Translations under genes and position numbers: made by a program
Source: Laburnicola sp. R22_1
Taxonomy: Eukaryota; Ascomycota; Dothideomycetes; Pleosporales; Didymosphaeriaceae
DNA length: 64,000 nucleotides
Assembly (NCBI GenBank): GCA_014281115.1
Contig: JACONQ010000011.1
Coordinates: forward strand, 310,001 to 374,000
Direction: 5' to 3'
Notes under the pieces: model-generated
Seen by the model: only the letters and a program-made list of their open reading frames with translations
Database searches by the model: none
Told to the model about the DNA's origin: nothing
Part shown: positions 19,512 to 29,403 of the stretch, in pieces
Layout: each line of letters opens with the position of its first letter
Numbering within the stretch: position 1 is the first letter of the stretch

Positions 19512-22500
19512 TTAAAGATTAACATCATATATCCACACTTTTCCACTTCTAACACCTATTCCAATTATTCTTCCAGACACAGCAGAGGTCGAAGGGCGGT
19601 ACTCCGAGGGTAGCCACAGTACTCTCTTTGAATCATACGTTATCCATGTGTTATCCGAACTCAGTGCCGTGCACTGGTGCTGAGGAGGTGGAGGCTCCGT
19701 AACAGCTGTCGTCCAGTTTGGCGCTGTAGGGTCACCAATGACGATAGCACTAATCTCAGTGTGAAGACAGTAACCAGTAGAATCAAATGATAGATCGTGG
19801 AGAGACCTGTCAACTTGAAGCGTCTGCAGGTGCTTGCCGTTGCTGGCGTCCCAGATCTTAAGCGTCCTGTCGCCTGACGCCGACGCGATTCGGGTCGAGT
19901 CGTGAGAGAAGGCCACCGAGCTGACCCCACCGCTATGGCCCTCGAGCGTCTGCAGGTGCTTGCCGCTGCTGGCGTCCCAGATCTTAACCGTGCTGTCGCC
20001 CGACGCCGACGCGATTCGGGTCGAGTCGTGAGAGAAGGCCACCGAGTTGACCCCACCGCTATGGCCCTCGAGCGTCTGCAGGTGCTTGCCGCTGCTGGCG
20101 TCCCAGATCTTAACCGTGCTGTCGTCCGACGCCGACGCGATTCGGGTTGAGTCGTGAGAGAAGGCCACCAAGCTGACCCAACTGCTATGGCCCTCAAGCG
20201 TCTGCAAGCAGGCTCCCCATTCGTCCATCATAGCCGGTTTTATCGTGAGCCAGGGAGGTGCTTCGTGTTGGAATAGATTCCGTATCAAGCTTTCCCTTGG
20301 ACTGAACACGAGTGCTGACACATATGTCTGAAGAGGTGCGTTCTCTATTGCCACCTTGTGATACATGACGAACCGACGGGCATCACGAACCAATTGAAGT
20401 ATGGCAGAGGTGCCCGCTCGTTTCTAATTAACATTAGCATGCACTCGTCGTAAGTGAGGCGCTCATTCAAGTATTACATGGATCAAACTCTCAAGTTTTG
20501 CCATCGACACTACTCCCTTTAGCATGCTCTTGCAAAGACTCAGAGCCTCTAGCCAGTTAAGGTATTTCTGCCTCAGAAACTCGTAAACACTGCCATCGTC
20601 CTGAAGGTCAACCAGATCAGCTGCAGAAGAGATGGGATTCCCGTCACAAAGATGATCAACCCAGTAGGTACACGAGTAGCGCGACGACGCTAGTGGATCT
20701 GGTTGTGGGGGTTTGATCTGCTCGATAGGATAGCCTGGCTCATGCAAGCTATACATGTCTCGTTTAAGCGTGGCGGACATGGCCTGGAGCGATCTTGCGG
20801 CGAGTACGCGGTGAACTGCGTCCTGCCCCGACAGGAAGATGTCCCTGGATGCCTGTGTGAGTAGAAAGTCCTTTGCGGATTGATGCACAAAGTAGACGGT
20901 GTTCTCTCGTAGCGTGAGAAACGACCCACAGTGGCCAATAATCTCTTGTATCGACTTAGGATCGTCTGCAACATCCTCGAGCTGTTCAGTAAGTGCAACC
21001 AGCTCCTCGAGAGTGGTGGGTTGATATACGGTCGCAGCGACGGCCAGAATTTCCATGCAAACATCGGCATCGTCCGAACTGCATAGCTGCTGCATCATCC
21101 GCTTATAGAGTGAGTCAAGGCCAGGTGGAAAGGCGCTTAACTTCTTCATAACATTCCGCTTGGGGACATCTTTGAGGTTCTGGTATACCAACGCTACCCA
21201 AAGGAAAGTGCCGTCTGCGTTCGTGGATAGGTGACGTTGCACGGCTTCTCTTGTTTTGCTGTCGTACTTCTTGTCCTGTGATAGTTGGAGTACCTTCTGC
21301 TGGATGAAGACGCCAACAGCGGCCGATACCGACTCTGCGTTTAGCTCCAGGCTCAGTCTCACTCCCTGTCCGGCCTTTGCTAACCGTTCCTCGATATCCG
21401 GCCAGTTGCGGCTTGACACAATCCACTTGAAGCAAGGCGATGCAGAAGATTGCTGGGCGATGAAATCGAGCAATTTTGGTAAGTCCACCATACACTCATC
21501 GAGCGCATCGACGACCAAGTACGTGCTGCCTAAATTCGGGTCCTGCAAGATACTTGTGAAGATCTCAGACAAGGCAATCCATGCGTTTGCGTCCTCAAAT
21601 AGCGCTTTGCCTGCGTGATCGTGCTTCTTCCGAATATGTGAGATAAGCGAAGGCTGCTGAACAACAAGCAAATACAGTAAACCCCGCAGCACAGCTGTGC
21701 TATTGTTGATTCGCGTGTCCGTGGCTTGGCAGAAGAAGTAGGACAGAAGATTCGTCTCGGCATTTGAATTGTTCAGCTCGTTGATGATGCCGCAAAGCAG
21801 CATCGTCTTGCCCTTGCTGGGATCACCCTTGATCCATAGCAATCGGCTCTGCTCGTCGTCCCGCCATCGTTGGAAGTCGGAGTTTTCGAGGATCCAGCGG
21901 TACGAATCCTCCAGCAGTCCGCCCTTAGCTTCCTCAATACGCTTCTTGTCATCGCGGGGGTCTGTCAGACGCAAATGTTGGATACAATTCTCGAGCTTGT
22001 CGATCTCGCCCATGAGCCGTTTGAACGCCGTCGCTGCCCCTTCACTATAGATAGGGGCTATGTAGACACTAAAAATGCCTTGTAGGGAGTACGCTTTATC
22101 TTCTCCAAGCTTAGTCACGCGATATTCTATCCACGACAATCGCTCATTGACGCTGAATTGAGATAATAGGCCTCCTTGGAGTGCTAAATTAGGGATACCT
22201 GTTATATCGTGAATTTGTTGTCTGAGTGAACTTTTGTCGCCAAGTCGCCTGCGTTCCCTGGAGTAAAACGTAACTGAACACGGGGCAAGGAGCTCTTGCA
22301 GCGTCCAACCACGAGTGAACCATCTGCTTCCCCGGAAATCTGATTCCCATAGCAATGGATTGTATTTCTCATTGCTAACTCCCACCGTCTTTGCCCGGTT
22401 GGATCTGGAAGGCAGATAATCCTTCAACTTCTTTTTCCTGCTCGACCTGATAGAAGTTGTGGACACATCCGATAAATAGACGTAGCATCGAATCGCGTTG

Positions 22501-22799
22501 CGGTACCAGCGGAACATGGATTTGATGGCCTGAGCGAGTTCAGCCTTGTCGGCCTTGTTGATGCAACAAGTGTTAATCCAAAAGTATTGTAAGTTGTCAA
22601 GTGCAGCCTGTTCTCCACAGAACCAGATCTTTTCATAGCCAGGCTTGTCCTTGCCTGTGCCATTTGTTAGGTTATCGAAGGTGACCTCCTCGGTATCTGC
22701 CCCCCAGGTATGCGAAAGTATCGCATACCGAGGGACGGCCTCGTTGGGAAACGGAGTGAGACTGAAATCGCCAGTATCACTGCGTCGCAAAAGTCGCAT
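19512..22799 (-). CDS. NLR2: HET-NACHT-WD40 protein
   Basis: Exon 1 is 22799-20478, the intron 20477-20424 (54 nt: GTAATA...TTAG, branch-like GCTAATG), exon 2 is 20423-19512; about 1077 residues. Without splicing, two in-frame stops (TGA, TAG) separate the domains; both lie in the intron. Seen: HET domain (YAILSHTWGADTEEVTFDNL, FWINTCCINKAD, WFTRGWTLQELLAP, residues 25-185); NACHT with Walker A KGDPSKGKTMLL (about 324), Walker B TYLVVDALDEC (about 425), VSSRNWP and FVHQSAKDFLL; then three WD40 units in exon 2 (LQTLEGHS...VAFSHDSTRIASAS...KIWDASSGKHL) and a degenerate tail. This is the architecture of het-d/het-e-type incompatibility NLRs, where WD40 repeats sense a partner and HET executes cell death. 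Catalytic motifs are intact. Confidence 0.87.
19813..20200. repeat. 126-bp tandem units encoding WD40 blades
   Basis: GTCTGCAGGTGCTTGCC recurs at 126-bp spacing (about 19822, 19948, 20074), with a partial unit to 20200. The units differ at only a few codons, chiefly those giving SSWVSL, SGGVNS or SGGVSS and SDDSTV, SGDSTV or SGDRTL. Confidence 0.9.
20424..20477 (-). other. Predicted 54-nt in-frame intron of NLR2
   Basis: Donor GTAATA at 20477, branch-like CTAAT about 14 nt before the acceptor TTAG ending at 20424. The length is a multiple of three and the intron contains both stop codons that would otherwise split HET-NACHT from WD40. Confidence 0.7.
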
Positions 22800-23137
22800 T
22801 GTTTCGCATCAGCTGGACGGGTGCGAGCGGCAGGAATGGGTTTTGGCCGGGTTTAAACGTGGCAGCCTAGCTGAAGAGACTAGCAGGGCGACTTGCTCGT
22901 CTGCCGAGAATATCAGTCCTAGGTGATCGGGGTTATGCCCTGCTATATCAAAGGCTTAGTGAGGTGTGGGTTGTGTGTGTTGGGCGTGAGTCGGATAAAG
23001 CTGAGGTCGAAGTGGGGTGCGGCTGCACAGGCCACAATGTGGCGCAGTACCTAAGGCTGACATGCAGAGGTCGTGCTGTAACTAGCTGAAGGCGGAATCG
23101 CATGCCATGCGACTTAGCCGAGTCTAGTTCACTCTTG
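22800..23137. other. Upstream region of NLR2, no gene
   Basis: Presumed promoter and 5' UTR of NLR2, running into the right inverted-repeat arm. No distinct element is recognised. Confidence 0.4.
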
Positions 23138-23450
23138 AGAAGCGATGAACACCTTGGTGACGCTAGCAGGGAGGACGGCCGACCCGCTCTGACACAGACC
23201 TTGCGCCGGAGGCGATGGTTTGTAGATATGGCAGAAGAGAAGAGTGCTGCATGCAACTTTAGATAGTGCAGAATCTTGCCAAGCATGACTACCACCACAG
23301 CTCTGCTAGTACTCATCCCTCACGAATATGAACAATCTAAATCCTCATGACCGTCGGAGGTCGTACTGAAGCACATCTCCACGACCCTGAAGATTGCGGT
23401 GCTCATAGAGGGAGCCGCTGGTTGTTTGACCGTACCACAGCTGTATCACT
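23138..23450. repeat. Right arm of inverted repeat flanking NLR2
   Basis: Inverted partner of 19010-19318. It contains a truncated plus-strand copy of the start of the 148-residue gene (ATG near 23330, stop after about 14 codons) and ends close to the Fot fragment. Confidence 0.8.
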
Positions 23451-23475
23451 AAAGCATGCAGAGCCTTTCCACTCT

Positions 23476-23819
23476 GGATGCCGATCCTGAAATGCCTTCG
23501 ACCAGTTCTTGCCTGGAGGCTTCGGTGGTCGTTCCGACTCGTTTCGATAACGGGCAAGACAGAAGGCTAGTGGGGGGAGAAACTTGATTCGTATCGGTTG
23601 TCCGAGGTCTGATGACTGTAAGAAATACTGAACGAGGGCATCCTCTTCCCAGTCTGCAAGATACTGCTGACTCTTAGCCTTGTCTTCGATGGAGCGTCGG
23701 CCGCGTGCGCGATGATGGAGGGTCGATGCGGGGACCTGGCTATAGTCTGCTAGGGCTCGATACGATTTCGGCACGTCAGGAGGAACGCCTTTCGCTAAAG
23801 CTCGACTGGCCTTATCCAT
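23476..23819 (-). pseudogene. Fot transposase, N-terminal fragment
   Basis: An ATG at 23819 opens MDKASRALAKGVPPDVPKS; the fragment continues through VPASTLHHRARGRRSIEDKA (psq-like HTH) and RYRNESERPPKPPGKNWSKA, then leaves homology at 23476. It retains ten codons (VQYFLQSSDL) that are missing from the copy at 36069-41042. The catalytic domain is absent. Confidence 0.85.
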
Positions 23820-24445
23820 ACTTGCTAGTAATGCTGGTGATCGTGTTGGAGAGTAGGAGCTGAGGGCGAGGCGAGGCGAGGCACAGCAAGGCGGGGGCAC
23901 CAAAACGACCCCCAAAGAAACAAAGAGACCGGCACATGGCGGTTCTTCTAAAAAAAGAACAATGCGCCACAGTATGGCTGAAGGGTATCTTACTGTTCAA
24001 TGCCGATGTTATATAAGCAAACTTCAATAGCGCTAATGCAGATAAGAAACCCGCTAAAACATCTAAGGATATCAAGGGTTGATCAGCCGACATCGGAACC
24101 TTCGGAATCTATCGTCTCGCAGTCAAATTAGACTTCAAAGCGCGGAAAAACATCTTTCTTAATCGGGCTTTCTTGTCATACCTCCGAAATCTAGAGAGGC
24201 CTAGTATGTCGTGAGAAAACAGGGGAGAGACCTTGAGGCGGCAATTTACGGCGTTGACGAATAGGTGTATAGAACGACAACCACTCGGCGGAACCTTACG
24301 AAAATCTGGAAACATAGACTCAGATAGTTATAGGATCTTTGTGTATTATTCAAAGTGCTATATATTTGTTAGGGGAAATTCGGAGAGGATTTTCCTCACA
24401 AATTGTCTCGGTACACCGTGCGTCTCGCGACCCAGGGACACACCT
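23476..24445. mobile_element. Fot element fragment (5' end)
   Basis: Nearly identical to 40967-41668 plus 37471-37705 of the larger Fot element. It keeps the 5' terminus (CGTCTCGCGACCCAGGGACA, then a TA at 24446-24447) but stops inside the transposase at 23476. The inner truncation abuts the NLR2 repeat arm. Confidence 0.85.
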
Positions 24446-24446
24446 T

Positions 24447-24988
24447 ACTTCGTCGATGCGTATTTTTCGCGGGTGCAGAGTTTCTGGGGGAAGGTGCTGG
24501 AGGCGAAGACGGATGCCGAGGAGAAGGCGGCGGCGAGTGCGTATGTGGAGGCTGTGAGTCGGGAGGTGGAGCCGCTGTTGAGTGATGCGGGGCCGTTTTT
24601 TGGGGGGAGCGAGACGCTCACGTTGGCTGAGGTAAGTTTTTACTCGGTCATTTGTTAGAGCATGGGAGAGGGTGTTGGAGCGAGAATAGCAGAGTGGAGG
24701 TACGGACTCCTCTTCTGATATGTTTTCGTCTCCTCTGTGTGTTTTGGGAGAGTTGTAAACTGACGGTTGTAGGTCTTGGCCGGGTCCTGGATTCTCCGGG
24801 TGTATACCCTTCCCAAATACGGGATTGTGCCTGCTTCGATACTCGAGGATCTTGCCTCCAAGGCGCCCAATTTCGATAAGTGGGCTCGCGAAGTTATCAA
24901 GCACCCGAGCGTTCTTTGTATCTGGGATGAGGAGAAGATCGTAGAAGGGACCAGGGGCTGGATTGGCAAGATGAGAGGGAAAGTGTAG
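24447..24988 (+). pseudogene. Glutathione S-transferase-like gene, 5' end lost
   Basis: An open frame starts directly at the Fot boundary (YFVDAYFSRVQSFWGKVLEA...), runs to a GTAAGT donor at 24632, and resumes after a 141-nt intron (CTGAC branch, acceptor at 24772) as VLAGSWILRVYTLPKYGIVP...KWAREVIKHPSV, with a stop at 24988. The helical pattern, LTLAE followed by a late-intron C-terminus and the KAPNFDKWAREV block fit the C-terminal domain of fungal GSTs. The thioredoxin-fold N-terminal half with the glutathione site is missing, apparently removed by the transposon. GST assignment is moderately sure. Confidence 0.65.
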
Positions 24989-25268
24989 AGCTTACTCCAA
25001 AAGGAACACATCTTGGTAGGACGCCCATCACTGGGAGTAAAACTGTATACTATTGATCGTTGTAAGTGAGCGGAGAAAACAAATCTCCAAAATGCCTTAG
25101 TTAGGAATATTGTAGTAGTTGAGTCTTGAATGCAATGCCTTTTGACCTCAGGATTCTACATGCCTGGAATCGTGAAAGCAGTGACAACCGACCATCGCAG
25201 CCCATCTTCCCAAGAAGATGCTTCCACGAATCCTTGAGCCCTAGCACACAGCACATATTCTAGTAAAA

Positions 25269-26134
25269 CTACTCCTTCTCAGTTCCTTCTGGGAACCTGC
25301 GGGCGTAGCGCAGCTTCGTAAGATCCTCCACTTCGTCAACGCGAATGCGCGAGCTGCGAATCTCCGGACGAGCCAAGATTTCTTCGTACACCTTTCCGAA
25401 CTCGGTAGAACTGGAAACTCCATGCTCCTTTGCCGCTTCATCGACCTCGACACGGAATCCGAGCAAGACCTCGTTGACGCGGACATTCGACTTCCAGTTG
25501 TCACGGCAAGCAGCGATGAGCATAGAGAACAAAGCACCTTGCGTCATAGCTGGCACCGGATAGAGTGCTATATCACCCTGAGAACCAGTACAGATGGTCC
25601 AAGTGCTCTCTGCCTTTTGCTCGAGAAGATAACCGATGGTGTCGCGGTATGCGCCTGCGAGCTCATTAGCTGCAAAACATCAATAGTAGGAGAATTTAGC
25701 TTACGGAAGTTGGCCTTGAAGCCGAGCTCGAAATTGTACTCCAGCTGCTCGTCGCTAATCTCGGGGAGTTGGGTATCGGTGTATTCGCCACCAACTAGAT
25801 CACGTTATCAGTAGAGAAACGCAAGGATAGACAATGATTGCAGGCTTCATTGAAACTTACCGCTGGACCAGACATGCTGGAACGCTGGGAGCTTGCCAGC
25901 CCGAACTTGCTCGACAACGCCCTTGATGGCTCCTTTTGAAGCTACATCAGCAAAGGCGAACGTGATCCCCTTGGAAGTCCCAGCGTTCTTGATGAGCTTG
26001 TCGGCCGAATTCTGGTTACGGACAACAGCCAGGACGTTGCGCTTGGTGCGTAGGGCAGCGCTGACAGCGGCCGTGCCGATGTTGCCAGTAGATCCAACAA
26101 CGAGAATGGTCTCCATGGCGGCTTTGAGGGACAT
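25269..26134 (-). CDS. NmrA-like NAD(P)-binding protein
   Basis: Three exons: 26134-25861, 25794-25705, then from 25654 or 25669 to 25269. Intron 1 is 66 nt (GTAAGT...CTAG). Intron 2 is 50 nt, or 35 nt with an alternative acceptor; both keep frame. The product is about 255 residues. The N-terminus has a Rossmann motif, VVGSTGNIGTAAV, followed by VLAVVRN, and the middle has HVWSS.GGEYTDTQLPE, as in NmrA/atypical short-chain reductases that bind NAD(P) and act as redox sensors or reductases. An alternative start is the second Met (METILVVG). It looks intact and its codon use is ordinary, one of the few ordinary housekeeping-type genes here. Confidence 0.8.
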
Positions 26135-26801
26135 TCAGTCTACTTGAGAGTGTGTAAAGGAAGTGAGAGGTGTAGAAGGCGGTGATTTGCAGTTGTTGTG
26201 GTCGCCGATTGTAGCATAATTTATGTGTAAGGCGCGAGGTTACAGGCGCTAGCCCGTTTGGGGTCTACGGTGTCTCGCGTTCAAAGAGGCCGACTGATTT
26301 GAAATCAAGGCTGCCCGTCGGTCGGTTTCGAATCACAAAGCGATAGCCTGCTCCCGTCGACCCATCTTTGTGCAGCGTTGCGGCCTCTGGGCGCACCGGT
26401 GGACTGGCTCATGTGTTGGTGGGAAGGCCTCCTCTCGCGAGACCGTCGACATGCGCAACTTGGTATGTATATGTGTACTGTACAGTACAGGCGGCTTCTT
26501 GCACGAAATCACTCAGACAGGGCCCATTCGGGCCGATGAGCCTCTTCGAAACCTTGGGGCCTATTTTTAGACCTTATTTTTCTTGTTGGAATCGGCAATC
26601 AAAATTATAGCTGCCTTTGAGTAAACTATTCTTAGAACATGCCGAGATTTGATCTGTGCTTTAAAGCCCAACAGTTCGCTGTCCAAGCCAGTCATTTTTC
26701 ATCAACAGTTCGCTGTCCAAGCCAGTCATTTTTCATATTGTTCCCCACCCATTTACAGAAATCTCAAGGCCAGGCATATACTCCAAAGACCATAACAAGC
26801 G
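26135..26801. other. Intergenic; short direct repeat
   Basis: No gene is supported. A 31-bp unit (CAGTTCGCTGTCCAAGCCAG...) occurs twice in tandem at about 26670-26735. Confidence 0.5.
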
Positions 26802-27410
26802 ATGGAGAAATTTTCCATTGAACAATTCGTTAAGGTCGCCCGTCACTAGAACCGCCTCGCTCGCTTTCAAAGGGTGTATTGGTACGAGGACAATGAAGAA
26901 TGGCGCCCGTTCTATGCGTGTCTTCTAGGAGACGCAGATAAACTGTCCCTGCTAGACGCAATCCCTCTACCTCTACGGCTGGGATTATTCCGATACCTTT
27001 ACGACGATCAAAACTCAAGTGACCAGCATGAAAAACTTCTCATAGGTGCCCTCCAAAAGATTTATTGTGGAGATCGTGTCACCGCCTTCTATGACATAAA
27101 ATCGCCTCCAAAACGTCGTCAGATCATGGAGGAAATCGGGAAACAATCTAAAGGAACTCAACAGGTGGCTGACTACGAACTGACAGAAGTCGCCTGGGAG
27201 AAGAAGCAGCAAATCCTCGGAAATCCACAGGGGCAGATCCATGTCATAGTCACTGAGGATTTCTTGCAGAGCTTGGGAGACGAAGAGCGGCGTTGTGGTA
27301 GCAACCCATGCCTAGCGGGGCGGTACCCGTACCAACCATATAAGACTGTGGTGTTCACTTCGGAACGCACTTTTCATAGCGAATGTGCTGAAAGCCGTCA
27401 CGGTAGTTAA
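26802..27410 (+). pseudogene. Hypothetical protein with one in-frame stop
   Basis: An ATG at 26802 opens MEKFSIEQFVKVARH, then TAG at 26847-26849, then the same frame continues without a break for 187 codons (NRLARFQRVYWYEDNEEWRP...). The TAG fits CAG-to-TAG. The downstream part has charged helices (KRRQIMEEIGKQSKG) and a Cys pair near the end. The family is unknown. Either it was recently inactivated, or it starts at a later codon; I see no splice sites that remove the stop. Confidence 0.5.
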
Positions 27411-27915
27411 GAGATGTCCACCCCTAGGCCACACAAATCATGTCGTGTCGAAACTTGTAACAGGTGCTTCGACTTCAATGGATTATGTATCCACGCACAT
27501 GTAACTTAACATCCCCTCCCCCCCCCTTCCCTGCTCCCCAGAAAACATGGTAGGTAGCAAACCTTCTGCTAATAAGGTCTAACGTTACAATCTCCCCACC
27601 TCATAGTTTACTAGCTTCTTACTAAACACATATTGTTCTTAAATATACTTTCTCCGGCATCCTACCATGCAAATGAAAGATTACGTGCTTGTCTTATTAT
27701 GCCGATCGTTTCTTACACAGCTCTTCAGCATCGCTATGGCTTTGCACCCCTGCTGGAACATAAGCACATGTAAAATAATACAGCTCGGAGGCTCTGCGCT
27801 GTATCTAAGGATGCAAGGAGATAACTGATGTCCCCCACTAACGTCCCTCCCCAAAGGTCGAAAACCCCCCTGCTTCGAAAAATGCGAGGGGTAATCGAAA
27901 CAGTCAACAATTTAA
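27411..27915. other. No supported gene
   Basis: AT-biased intergenic sequence with a C-tract near 27515. No domain or repeat is recognised. Confidence 0.4.
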
Positions 27916-28344
27916 TTAGCAACCCTCTTTGAAGAAGAAGGAAAGCCAGACTTCGCAGAACGAATGTACATATGGGCGCTACGAGGAAAGGAGCAGACCC
28001 TTGGGCCAGATCACATATCAACACTGCATACAATCAACAATCTAGGAGCCTCATATGCCAAACAAGGGAAGCTGTCAGAAGCTCAGCGGATGTTGGAGCG
28101 CGCGCTAGAGGGATATAAGAATTCTCTATGCGACATACGTATTCGACAGTACTTGCCAGCACTCGATGCGTTGGAAAACATAGGTAATCTCTACACAATG
28201 AAAGGAGAGCATTACGAGGCCTACGTAGCGTCCTCAGGAGCTTTGCTTGGACTAGAAGGCCACCTTGGTCGGTCAAGTGACAGATGTAAACAGCTTCTTC
28301 GCAAGATTATCATTGCATTTCTCCAACAAGCAAGCGAGCAATGA
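27916..28344 (+). pseudogene. TPR tail of a lost NLR
   Basis: An open frame gives FEEEGKPDFAERMYIWALRG, then TLGPDHISTLHTINNLGASY, KLSEAQRMLERALEGYKNSL and LENIGNLYTMKGEHYEAYV, ending at a natural stop. This is the kinesin-light-chain-type TPR pattern common at the C-terminus of fungal HET/NACHT/NB-ARC proteins. Upstream sequence (27700-27915) has no nucleotide-binding domain, so only the last two or three repeats remain. Its repeats are diverged, unlike those of NLR1. Confidence 0.7.
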
Positions 28345-29403
28345 GACGTTTATCATCTGGCGTACAAAAACTTCTGCATGTAGAGCGAGAGTCAAGAATA
28401 CACCAGTATTTACCATGCATCAGCGTGGAAAGGACATTCTTTTACACCAATGAAGAGAGTTCTTTAGAGGTTCAATCAGATATCAGTGTACTTCAAGCTA
28501 TTCTGTAAAAATGATAGTACAGTAACGTCAGTGTTTGTGTGTTTCCTATGCATCCAGCAAGCAATAATCAGCATCACGTGGCGTATTGTAACTATTAATA
28601 TGCAACAAGCCTGGTAATCATAAATCGCACAGGCGCCTATATGATGAAGCTTGGTCTATTCAAGAAAGGTCTGGATTAAGCGAGACAGGGATGAGCGTGG
28701 GATCACAAGTGGACGGCGTGCAAAAAGCGGAAACTGCAAGTGCATGTGAGTGTATCGGCAACAGCGCCGAAACCTAGACTGGCAGCTCGCTCGAGTCGCC
28801 CAACCCTCAGAACGCATCCCACCAGCCCCTGCCGCGAGGCCGCGATCGGAGCAAATGCTACAGGTCTAGACGTCGAGGCGGTGGCCCTGGTAAAGCTCTA
28901 ATTACGATCCCCAGTAGTTCGTCGCGTGCAAGCACAGGCTCAATCGCTCACCCCAAGCAGCATGGCATGATGCCGAGTCGTTGCTGCGCATCGCCCCAAG
29001 TGGCCCGCACCGGACCCGGGTGGCCTGTGGCTCCGTCGCGCAGCTTTCGTCAGGTGATGCAGCGAAGCAGCCATGCCGACTGTGATACAGTTCCTGCCTC
29101 GCAGCCCCTTCGCCGCTCGTGGTAAAGCCGCCCTTTGCTGCCGACTGCCTGCGGGAACATCAACGACGATGGCGTCTGGAGCCCTCGCGCGGCGGGATGA
29201 GCCCACGGTAAGTTCAGCTGGAGCATGAGCGATGAAACAGCTAAGCCACAGCTGAGACGTAACTAACGCTCTGCGCAACAACAGAACGTCGACGACCACT
29301 TTCGGCTGCTTGATGTCCGCCTGTCAAACTTGACCACCACGGCCCGGGCCTTGCGCATCCGCTTACACGTGCTCCGGTCCCGCTCCGCAGCTACAGTCGG
29401 CTA
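28345..29403. other. No supported gene; GC-rich flank
   Basis: The left half is AT-rich spacer, the right half (28700-29400) GC-rich. A 119-residue minus-strand frame at 28940-29299 has biased Arg/Ala/His composition and no recognisable domain. Confidence 0.45.

Noticed and set aside
19193..19555. 120-residue protein containing EDGRPALTQTLRRRRWF
   Set aside because: It recurs only in the inverted-repeat arms, and its upstream part overlaps the NLR2 C-terminus in another frame; more likely non-coding flank.
19661..20197. Second minus-strand and plus-strand repeat frames over the WD40 region
   Set aside because: Shadows of the 126-bp WD40 repeats; the WD40 frame has clear family motifs.
24233..24446. 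Fusion protein joining the Fot end to GST (141-residue frame)
   Set aside because: The N-terminal half is transposon terminus; the same frame in the 41.6 kb copy ends in unrelated sequence.
28940..29299. 119-residue minus-strand protein
   Set aside because: GC-rich chance frame with skewed composition and no domain or splice support.
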